Assembly (NCBI GenBank): GCA_037447335.1
Contig: JBBIGV010000082.1
Location: 1 to 13,551, forward strand
Source of the DNA: JBBIGV01 sp037447335
GTDB lineage: Bacteria > Bacteroidota > Ignavibacteria > Ignavibacteriales > Ignavibacteriaceae
Reading direction: 5' to 3'
DNA: 13,551 nucleotides
The position numbers and the translations under genes are program-made. Shown piece after piece: positions 1-5,971 of the stretch. The notes beneath the pieces are model-generated. The model ran no database searches and had not been told where the DNA came from. It saw nothing but the letters and a program-made list of their open reading frames with translations. Every line of letters starts with the position of its first letter. The first letter of the stretch is position 1.

Positions 1-8
1 AAAAAATG

Positions 9-98
9 TTCTTTAACACCAAATCCCATTTACACAAATTATTTTACAGACTCTTCTTTAACACCAAATCCCATTTACACAAAATTATTTACACTCCC
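9..98 (-). repeat. Tandem duplicate of ~45 bp, possible IS end
   Basis: A 30-nt sequence at 9-38 recurs exactly at 54-83, and the similarity continues into the flanks up to about 98, giving two units of roughly 45 bp. On the minus strand each unit starts with GTGTAAATAATTTTGTGTAA or the near variant CTGTAAAATAATTTGTGTAA. The transposase reading frame to the right loses its family sequence just where this repeat begins (about 95-100). Terminal repeats rich in TGTGTAAA are known from IS256-family (mutator-type) elements, so this may be the tip of such an element whose body lies left of the window. The repeat is seen directly; the IS256 link is inference. Confidence 0.5.
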
Positions 99-903
99 TT
101 GTTTTTCTCTTCTGGTTTTTCTCCTATCTGGCTGATGATCTTGTTTAATTTTTCAACCTGTTCTTCTATTTTCTCCGAGCTTATCTCTGCATCTTCTCCC
201 AATTCTTCCAGGTCTTTTTGACCATATTCTCTCTGTTCTTGCTGGTTTATTGTATCTATCTGTTTCAGCAGTTCTTTTATTTTATCTTTGGTCATTGCTT
301 TATATCTCTTTGTGTTTTTTGACCATACATAACTATACCGGTTTGCATTTGCCTCTATCTTTGTCCCGTCTACAAAATAGTCTTCGAGTTTTATGTATTT
401 GTTATCTGTTAAGAATATTATCATCGATGAGAATACTTTGTCTATGACTTCCTTCAGTCTGCCTGACCTGAAATTATTTATCGTTCTGAAATCAGGTCTC
501 TGCATCCCGCTTAGCCACATAAAGTTTATATCTTCTCTTAGTGCTTTTGCTATTCGTCTTGAACTGTATATCTTCATTATATATGCATATACAAGCACCT
601 TTAATAACATCATCGGATCATATGAGCTTCTCCCGCCTCCTTTGTATGTGTTTATCAGTGCTTCTATGTTCATTGTCTGAATACTTTATTCACTGTTCTG
701 ACAATATGGTTCTCTGGTATCATCTCTTCTATTGACGGAGGTAGAAGCATTACCTGGTGCTGATTATATTCGATAAACTTTGGCTTACTTGCTCTTTTTT
801 TCTTTCTTTTTCTCTTTTGAGAATCTTCCACTATGTTTTCTTTAAATAGAGAATCATTCATTTTATTAACTCTTAATTTTGATTTATTCTCTATTATTTT
901 CAA
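89..903 (-). pseudogene. IS1182-family transposase, frameshifted and 3'-truncated
   Basis: This DDE transposase would cut and rejoin IS ends. It is split into two frames. The first (903 to 670, 77 aa) has a lysine/arginine-rich stretch and the N-terminal segment LLPPSIEEMIPENHIVRTVN. The second (673 to 89, 194 aa) continues with YKGGGRSSYDPMMLLKV, ALRED and an RTINNFR motif. It then has YFVDGTKIEANANRYSYVW, where Asp102 should be the first catalytic Asp, followed by a charged coiled-coil-like region (residues 125-190). Stop and start overlap as ATGA at 670-673. In intact relatives this stretch is continuous, so a one-base deletion is the simplest reading; coupled reinitiation is possible but would not restore the missing part. 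Family members are usually about 450-550 aa. The C-terminal half with the remaining catalytic Asp and Glu is absent, so the gene is almost surely dead. Confidence 0.85.
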
Positions 904-932
904 TTATCGTTCCTTACTTTTTGGTCAGCCCC
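98..932 (-). mobile_element. IS1182-family insertion sequence remnant
   Basis: The remnant consists of a broken IS1182-type transposase on the minus strand and one terminal inverted repeat. Read inward from 932 on the minus strand, the end is GGGGCTGACCAAAAAGTAA, which lies 29 bp before the transposase start. GGGGCTGTCCAAAA-like ends occur in IS1182-type elements. The other end is missing: at about 98 the element gives way to the 45-bp duplicate. The copy is therefore incomplete and cannot be autonomous unless helped in trans. An end facing the opposite way starts only 8 bp further right, at 941. Confidence 0.72.
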
Positions 933-954
933 GAAGGGAGGGGGCTGTCCAAAA
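919..954. repeat. Head-to-head IS ends forming a 14-bp hairpin
   Basis: TTTTGGTCAGCCCC (919-932) and GGGGCTGTCCAAAA (941-954) are inverted copies with one mismatch, separated by the 8-nt spacer GAAGGGAG (933-940). The left arm is the terminal repeat of the IS1182 remnant. The right arm is the left end of the 118-bp MITE-like element. Transcribed, it would form a strong stem-loop and could block read-through between the IS and the downstream gene. Confidence 0.75.
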
Positions 955-1058
955 TGTAGCACAGATTACTAATCTGTGCTACGATGAATTTAAATTTAAT
1001 CTGAAATCAGACATATAAATTCAGAGTTGTTTGCAAAATTTACTTTTTGGTCAGCCCC
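941..1058. mobile_element. 118-bp MITE-like element with IS1182-type ends
   Basis: The left end GGGGCTGTCCAAAATGTA (941-958) and the reverse complement of the right end (1041-1058), GGGGCTGACCAAAAAGTA, match at 16 of 18 positions. The right end extends as a 19-nt direct repeat (1040-1058) identical to the IS1182 remnant end at 914-932. The interior is too short to code, AT-rich, and holds a perfect 27-nt palindrome at 956-982. This is the layout of a non-autonomous element mobilised by the IS1182 transposase. No clear target-site duplication is seen: the flanks are AAGGGAG on the left and ATACAAG on the right. An alternative is a leftover duplicated IS end. Confidence 0.6.
956..982. repeat. 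Perfect 12-bp stem-loop (REP-like palindrome)
   Basis: GTAGCACAGATT (956-967), loop ACT (968-970), AATCTGTGCTAC (971-982): 12 perfect pairs with a 3-nt loop. It overlaps the inner part of the MITE left end. Such short, highly stable palindromes are typical of dispersed REP-type repeats. No T-run follows, so it is not a classical intrinsic terminator. Confidence 0.75.
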
Positions 1059-1146
1059 ATACAAGCAACCCTGTTATCATTTCGCAACTTCATTAAAAAG
1101 AACATTTATTATATTGCCGTGCAATTTTTTATGAATTGAGGATAGA

Positions 1147-2229
1147 ATGCAAATAGGTATAGTTGGACTTCCATACAGCGGGAAAACAACTCTCTTTCAA
1201 ACTATAACCAAAACATTAATTGAAACATATCCATTTGGCAAATCCGAATCACACCTGGCAGTAATAAAAGTGCCTGATAAACGATTGGATAAGCTAAATG
1301 AAATATTCAAACCAAAGAAAAAAGTTAACGCTACTATCGAATTTGTTGATGTTGCAGGGCTTCAAAAAGGTGATTCCGGCTCAACCCAGTTTACAGGAAA
1401 TTTTCTTGGCAAAGTAAAAACAAACGATGCTTTGGTTCAGGTTGTAAGATTGTTTGAGAATGAACTTGTGCCGCACCCTGAAGGTTCTGTAAATCTTATG
1501 CGCGACCTGAATACTTTTGAAGCAGAGTTTATCATTTCCGATATGGCAGTGCTCGAAAAGAGAATTGAGAACATCAAAAAGCAAATCCTTAAAACACAGG
1601 ATGAAAATCTCAAACGTGAATTGCCCGTACTCGAAAAGTGCTACGACTTTCTTCAAACTGAAAAACCTTTACGCGATTTAACCCTGGGTAAAGAAGAGCT
1701 TCAAATGCTCAGAAGCTATCAGCTTCTTTCTGTAAAACCAATGCTGATTGCACTTAACCTGGATGAATCACAAGTAAATGAAACGGAAAAGTATCTGAAT
1801 GAAGTAGTTAAGACAAAAGTCTCTCATAACACAAAGGTGATTGCTTTTTTTGGTAAGATCGAATTGGAAATGAGCGAGCTTTCAGATGAAGAGACAAAAG
1901 TTTTTATGAATGAATACGGAATTAAAGAATCGGCGCTGAGCAGTTTGATAAGAGAATCGTATGACCTGCTCGGATTGCAGTCATTTTTTACTGTAGGTGA
2001 GGATGAATACCGCGCATGGACAATCAGGAAGGGAATGACTGCACAGGAGGCTGCCGGAGTCATTCATACTGATTTTTATAATAAATTCATTCGTGCTGAA
2101 GTTGTTCACTATGATGATTTTATAACAGCAGGTTCATTTGCAAAAGCAAAAGAACAGGGCACCTGGCGGCTTGAAGGAAAGGAATATCCCGTTAAAGACG
2201 GTGATATTATTTCTGTAAGGCATAGTTAA
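1147..2229 (+). CDS. ychF: YchF/OLA1-type P-loop NTPase (Obg-like ATPase)
   Basis: This 360-aa protein matches the usual ~363-aa length of YchF, a cytosolic TRAFAC-class P-loop ATPase that binds ribosomes and is linked to stress and translation control. The Walker A motif is GLPYSGKTT (residues 7-15), G3 is DVAGL (68-72) with the hydrophobic Leu that replaces catalytic Gln in this subclass, and the base-recognition motif is NLDE (204-207). NxxE instead of NKxD marks ATP preference in YchF. A helical insert covers about 120-195. The C-terminal TGS/DUF933 domain (about 276-360) contains FFTVGEDEYRAW, GVIHTDF and FIRAEVVHYDDF. GAGG at 1138-1141 sits 5 nt before the ATG and supports the start. 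The G1 and switch regions differ from the near-invariant GLPNVGKST and KGAS..EGLGN of housekeeping YchF, so this could be a divergent paralogue. It stands alone and converges with the next gene. Confidence 0.85.
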   Translation: MQIGIVGLPYSGKTTLFQTITKTLIETYPFGKSESHLAVIKVPDKRLDKLNEIFKPKKKVNATIEFVDVAGLQKGDSGSTQFTGNFLGKVKTNDALVQVVRLFENELVPHPEGSVNLMRDLNTFEAEFIISDMAVLEKRIENIKKQILKTQDENLKRELPVLEKCYDFLQTEKPLRDLTLGKEELQMLRSYQLLSVKPMLIALNLDESQVNETEKYLNEVVKTKVSHNTKVIAFFGKIELEMSELSDEETKVFMNEYGIKESALSSLIRESYDLLGLQSFFTVGEDEYRAWTIRKGMTAQEAAGVIHTDFYNKFIRAEVVHYDDFITAGSFAKAKEQGTWRLEGKEYPVKDGDIISVRHS

Positions 2230-2250
2230 TTCTGAGCAGTACCAGGCAAG

Positions 2251-2270
2251 CAGGAATAAATCCTGATTCT
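2251..2270. terminator. Weak hairpin between convergent genes
   Basis: CAGGA (2251-2255) and TCCTG (2261-2265) form a 5-bp stem with a 5-nt loop, followed on the plus strand by ATTCTTT. It lies in the 41-bp gap between two convergent stop codons, where a bidirectional terminator would be expected. The stem is short and the T-run imperfect. Confidence 0.3.
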
Positions 2271-3344
2271 TTACTTAAGAAGCAGCAGCTTTATACCGCG
2301 GGTATAGCCGGTCGTTTCCATCTTACAGAGGTAAACTCCTGAACTTAAACCTGAACCATCAAAAGTAATCTCATAATATCCGGCGTCCTGTTTTTCGCTT
2401 ACAAGAGTTTGGATAAGATTCCCTATTGCATCAAAAACTTTAATACTCACAAAATCACTAACCGGTAAAGTATAGCTGAGTGTGGTTGCCGGGTTAAACG
2501 GATTAGGATAGTTTTGATGCAGTGCATAACCGGCGGGCTGCCCTACTTCAACTTCGACTTCAAAACTGTAGGCGAAGGAGCCGTCAATATCAATTTGTTT
2601 CAGCCTGTAAGCATACCTGCCGTACTTTACATTTTTGTCGGTATATGAGTATGTTTTTTGTGAATTCGAATTACCATATCCTTCAATGAAATCAATTCTT
2701 TCCCAATCTGTATAAGGCAATTCGCTGCCAGCATTTGAAGAAGCTCTTTGGATTTCAAAACCATAGTTATTTATTTCTGTTTCTGTTTTCCAGTTCAGTA
2801 TTACATTATCAGCCATGACATTAGCAGTAAATAATACCAGTTCAACAGGCAGAGGGGTAGTATTTAAAGGAATCCAGTTGCCCTGCCCGATAATGGTTGT
2901 TTCATCGTCATCAAAAATAACTGTTGCGGGTGAAGTTGTTCGGAAGCTGAGGTCAGAAGAACCGCCGGCATTCAGGGTATTAAATCTGATTGTTGCAGCG
3001 TCAGACCAGGATGTATTAACAACCGTTCCGTTATTGGTATTATTTAATTCGATATTAATAGAAGCAACGCCGGCTTGAGGATTGGTAACTGTCATTACCT
3101 GATAATAGCCGCCGCTGAAATTATGAGCAGTAAGTAATGAAGGGCTGCCCAGGTCTGAATTATTAAAATTGATCACAATGTTCGAAGTACCCAAACCAAA
3201 CTGAACGCTTCCCTGTATCTGTATCTTTACATCGAAATTAGTTCCGTTATTAAGCTCAACTACAAATCTGAGGTCGCAGGTTTGTGCATAAGAGTTTAGG
3301 ATACTAAAAAGAAAAATTATAATAGCTGTTGATATTTTTTTCAT
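2271..3344 (-). CDS. Secreted T9SS cargo with cohesin-like N-terminal domain
   Basis: This 357-aa protein starts with a signal peptide (MKKISTAIIIFLFSILNSYA, likely cut before Gln21). Residues about 24-148 form an all-beta region with alternating hydrophobic residues (IQIQGSVQFGLGTSNIVINF, VASINIEL, AATIRFNTL). This resembles a cohesin/carbohydrate-binding sandwich, but no motif settles it. Residues about 165-266 are the LPVEL...NNYGFEIQR...YRLKQID module that commonly precedes the sorting signal, probably fibronectin-III-like. Residues about 275-357 are the T9SS type A sorting domain with NYPNPFNPATT (278-288) and a C-terminal IKLLLLK. The cargo would cross the outer membrane by T9SS and be attached to the surface or released. 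The start is supported by AGAGG overlapping the TAG stop of the upstream gene, 9 nt before the ATG; the two genes lie 12 bp apart, so they form an operon and may be translationally coupled. Function beyond a surface protein is unknown. Confidence 0.8.
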   Translation of the reverse strand: MKKISTAIIIFLFSILNSYAQTCDLRFVVELNNGTNFDVKIQIQGSVQFGLGTSNIVINFNNSDLGSPSLLTAHNFSGGYYQVMTVTNPQAGVASINIELNNTNNGTVVNTSWSDAATIRFNTLNAGGSSDLSFRTTSPATVIFDDDETTIIGQGNWIPLNTTPLPVELVLFTANVMADNVILNWKTETEINNYGFEIQRASSNAGSELPYTDWERIDFIEGYGNSNSQKTYSYTDKNVKYGRYAYRLKQIDIDGSFAYSFEVEVEVGQPAGYALHQNYPNPFNPATTLSYTLPVSDFVSIKVFDAIGNLIQTLVSEKQDAGYYEITFDGSGLSSGVYLCKMETTGYTRGIKLLLLK

Positions 3345-3356
3345 TTATAAAATCCT

Positions 3357-5648
3357 CTAATTAGGTACCTGAGTTGATTTACCGTTATTTAACCGCCAAT
3401 GCAAATTCCTGTCTATTGCATTTATTGCACCATCCATGTTGAAATCTGCCGTTTTGGAATAATCGAACGGCTGCCCGTTTTCGGGGCGCCAGTATAAATT
3501 TCTGTCAACAGCATTAACAGAACCATCGCCGTTTGCATCTCCCGAAATCATAGCAAACACACCTGTTTCAACCTCAACCAACGCATCACCTCCGGCTGAA
3601 TACGCCTGCGATAAAGAGGCTGTAAAATCATATTGATTTATAGTGGGATAACTGCTGATAGTTAATGCCGAAGAGCTCATTATATCAAGATGATTACGAT
3701 GGCGCACAACCACATAATAATTTCCTGAAGATAAACCGAAACGCAGCGGGCTTGTGCCATCAAGTCCAACTATTTTCCCGTCATTTCTTAAAAGTGCGGA
3801 TCTTTTTGCAACGGTTGTTGAAGCAGCAGTACCGGTTCTCAGTTCAACCAAGACCCAGTCGACTATGTCAGAGTGGCTGCTGTAAAAACCTGATGTAACT
3901 TTTTCAACTCCTGTGTGATTCCATGGAGAATTATCATAAGGCTGATCAAATGGCAGATGATTAAGCGAGTTCAGATTTGTCGACATTAAACCGCTGCCGG
4001 AATAGGGCCCTTGCAGAAAAACTTTAAGGTCGAGGTCAAATCCAAAGGTGAATGAAGCAACACGTGTTCGCCATGGCGCACTGCCTGTAGTTTGAATATA
4101 TTCTGTTGTGAACCAGAAAGTTGCATCATCAATCGGGTCAACCGACATCATGCTGTAATCACCCCATCTGCTTGAAGAGTGGGTTTGAGAGCCGGTTCCG
4201 GCTATAATACTTTGTTCTGTTACAGTCATTTGGTTTAGCGGGTCACTTACTCTTCTTCCCGAATACCTGATTGAAGGATAGACTGTTGAACTCGAAACCG
4301 AATAACCGAGTGCAATATTGCCGTAGCCATCCATTGCTATACTTCCCATCCAGCGGTTGTGGCTATTGGGCACGTAAGTACCCTGTTGATATATAGACCA
4401 GCCGCTTCCTGAATTTCTTAATTCATACCATCTGACACCAGCGTGTGTGCCTGAAACTGCATTGTTAACCGTATGATTTGTAACCAGTGCGCTGTAAGAT
4501 CCGAAATTCCTGTACTGAAGCCTGAACAACAGCCTTGAAGAGAGTGCATCAAGTCTTCTACTGGTTCCCGGTTGAGGTATAATGTTCCGACCGGATCCGA
4601 AGGATGATTTGAATGGTGAAGTCTGCAAAATAAAAGGACCGGTAATAGCAGAATTAGAAGTATTATTCCAATCAACACTGCATTCAAACAAACGTAAATG
4701 GTCGTAAGAATAGCCCCATGAATCATCATTAAAATAAGCGAGATAGTTTGGTGTTCCGACCTGAGGCGGAGGTCCGTCAAAATCCGAAGGCAGCAAGCTC
4801 CAGTGGTCATCGGAGGATGAATAATTCCAGAATATCATTCGTGCGTTTGGATCACCGGCAAGCATCAGGTCTCTTTCAAAAACAACAACGCCAGCCCCTG
4901 CCCAGCTTAAGCTGCCCGAAGCGAACTGATTAATTGTCATATAATATCCATCCGGCCAAACGGCAAACTTCGGGTAATCGGGCAGATCATTAAATGCAAA
5001 TCCATAACGATACCACGAGCCGGTCGGGTCTCCGGTTTCTGTGATTGCGATAAGAATATAAAACGGACCGTTCGGATAGTTAGGCAGTGCAAACTGTGAA
5101 AGCAGCCAGCGGTCTGCAAGTTCATCGTAAAGTACTATGGGATCACCGTCATTTGAACCGTCCCATGGATCGCCAAAACCATTCCATAGAACGCTGTTGT
5201 TAGCAGGTCCGTATAATGATTTGCCGCTTTTATTCCAGATTTGAAATGAGAGATTAACCATTTGAACATAATGATCCGGTCCGACATCTCCCTGCGTATC
5301 GGGCGGAAGTACACCATTGCGGTTAGCTATGCCTTCAAAGCTGGTGATGGGTGTTGATTCTGTCATGTTCCCGCCCATAAAATTCTGTATTACATTATCC
5401 TGACCGAACTCAATACCTTCTTTTTGATTTTCAATAATTTTCCAAATGCCGTCTTTATTTGGAATAACGCCGCCCTTCCACGTTTTATCGGTAACCGGTG
5501 GAACGTTAGCATCCATATCGCGCAGCGGGATTGTTTTATCGAATGCATATGCTTTTGATACAAGCGAAGGTCTTACTGTTTCTACCTGTGCAGTAAGAAT
5601 TGCCTGATAACATATAATCAGAATTATTAATGAAAAAATTCTTCTCAT
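3357..5648 (-). CDS. Secreted protein with C-terminal dockerin-like domain
   Basis: This 763-aa protein opens with a signal peptide (residues 1-20, ...AILTA before Gln21). A long region (about 100-535) contains GVLPPDTQGDVGPDHYVQMVN (112-132), NDGDPIVLYDELADRWLLSQ and PKFAVWPDGYYMTINQF, a pattern known from large secreted beta-rich proteins of unassigned activity. Residues about 540-695 carry LQGPY, VDWVLVELRT, ALLRNDGKIVGLDG and YYVVVRHRNH, a beta module often found before dockerins in Bacteroidota. The end (700-763) is a dockerin-like domain with two calcium-loop repeats, D704-A-N-G-D708...D715 and D735-F-N-M-D739...D746, each followed by RNL.WR. No NYPNPFNP sorting domain is present, unlike its operon partner. 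A GAAAGGTG ribosome site (5658-5665 complement) precedes the ATG. It is the first gene of the minus-strand pair. A surface or extracellular structural or binding role is likely; no catalytic residues were recognised. Confidence 0.8.
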   Translation of the reverse strand: MRRIFSLIILIICYQAILTAQVETVRPSLVSKAYAFDKTIPLRDMDANVPPVTDKTWKGGVIPNKDGIWKIIENQKEGIEFGQDNVIQNFMGGNMTESTPITSFEGIANRNGVLPPDTQGDVGPDHYVQMVNLSFQIWNKSGKSLYGPANNSVLWNGFGDPWDGSNDGDPIVLYDELADRWLLSQFALPNYPNGPFYILIAITETGDPTGSWYRYGFAFNDLPDYPKFAVWPDGYYMTINQFASGSLSWAGAGVVVFERDLMLAGDPNARMIFWNYSSSDDHWSLLPSDFDGPPPQVGTPNYLAYFNDDSWGYSYDHLRLFECSVDWNNTSNSAITGPFILQTSPFKSSFGSGRNIIPQPGTSRRLDALSSRLLFRLQYRNFGSYSALVTNHTVNNAVSGTHAGVRWYELRNSGSGWSIYQQGTYVPNSHNRWMGSIAMDGYGNIALGYSVSSSTVYPSIRYSGRRVSDPLNQMTVTEQSIIAGTGSQTHSSSRWGDYSMMSVDPIDDATFWFTTEYIQTTGSAPWRTRVASFTFGFDLDLKVFLQGPYSGSGLMSTNLNSLNHLPFDQPYDNSPWNHTGVEKVTSGFYSSHSDIVDWVLVELRTGTAASTTVAKRSALLRNDGKIVGLDGTSPLRFGLSSGNYYVVVRHRNHLDIMSSSALTISSYPTINQYDFTASLSQAYSAGGDALVEVETGVFAMISGDANGDGSVNAVDRNLYWRPENGQPFDYSKTADFNMDGAINAIDRNLHWRLNNGKSTQVPN

Positions 5649-5688
5649 TTATTTTAACACCTTTCAAAACTGTTTTACTGCAAAAGAA

Positions 5689-5694
5689 ATTATA
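5689..5694 (-). promoter_or_regulatory. Candidate -10 box for dockerin operon
   Basis: On the minus strand this hexamer reads TATAAT, an exact match to the sigma-70 -10 consensus, 41 bp before the start codon at 5648. No good -35 hexamer lies at 16-18 bp; the best partial match (TAGACA, 5712-5707) is only 12 bp away. Group 1 sigma factors of Bacteroidota often use a different consensus, so this is tentative. Confidence 0.3.
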
Positions 5695-5934
5695 CCGGAA
5701 AAATGATGTCTATAGCCCGAAGGCAGTTTATGAACATAGTATCACAAAAATTGTGCGGAAACTTAGTAAGATTTGCATTAATTAAAAAAGAATATAAACT
5801 GCCTGCGGGGGAAAAGATTTTTATACATCATTTTTACAAGGTAAAATTTTTTAATTACAGGATTTTATCCCGAAATCATTTTCCATTTATTTCGTTAAAT
5901 TGTAAATTGAGAACGCAGCGGGCAAAAGTTTAAG

Positions 5935-5946
5935 GAATAATTATTC
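5935..5946. promoter_or_regulatory. 12-nt palindrome before protease gene
   Basis: GAATAATTATTC is a perfect palindrome ending 22 bp before the start codon at 5969 and just upstream of the ribosome site. Its position in the presumed leader or promoter fits an operator for a dimeric regulator, but AT-rich palindromes of this size arise by chance. Confidence 0.25.
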
Positions 5947-5953
5947 TTTCTTA

Positions 5954-5971
5954 TAAGGAGGAAGTGCTATG
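5954..5971 (+). promoter_or_regulatory. Strong Shine-Dalgarno deciding the protease start
   Basis: AAGGAGGAAG lies just upstream of the ATG at 5969, with about 6 nt between the GGAGG core and the start codon. This fixes the start and shows that this genome uses anti-Shine-Dalgarno pairing at least for some genes, unlike many Bacteroidia. Confidence 0.7.

Larger units (their letters stand above)
5649..5968. other. 320-bp divergent intergenic region
   Basis: This gap separates the dockerin operon (leftward) from the protease gene (rightward) and must hold both promoters. Seen in it: a TATAAT box for the leftward operon, a GAATAA/TTATTC perfect palindrome at 5935-5946, and a strong ribosome site before 5969. 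The plus-strand open frame at 5703-5933 has no ribosome site and unconvincing composition, so it is not called as a gene. Nothing else was recognised. Confidence 0.5.

Noticed and set aside
6..735. Four plus-strand open frames opposite the transposase
   Set aside because: They are antisense shadows of the transposase, rich in Leu/Ser/Phe as expected from complementing Lys/Glu-rich code.
4418..5317. Three further minus-strand open frames inside the dockerin gene
   Set aside because: They lie in another frame of a long, convincing secreted-protein gene and have no independent ribosome site or motif.
5703..5933. Plus-strand 76-aa open frame in the divergent gap
   Set aside because: It has no ribosome site and no recognisable motif. 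It overlaps the expected promoter zone of both flanking genes, and its basic, irregular composition looks like translated spacer.
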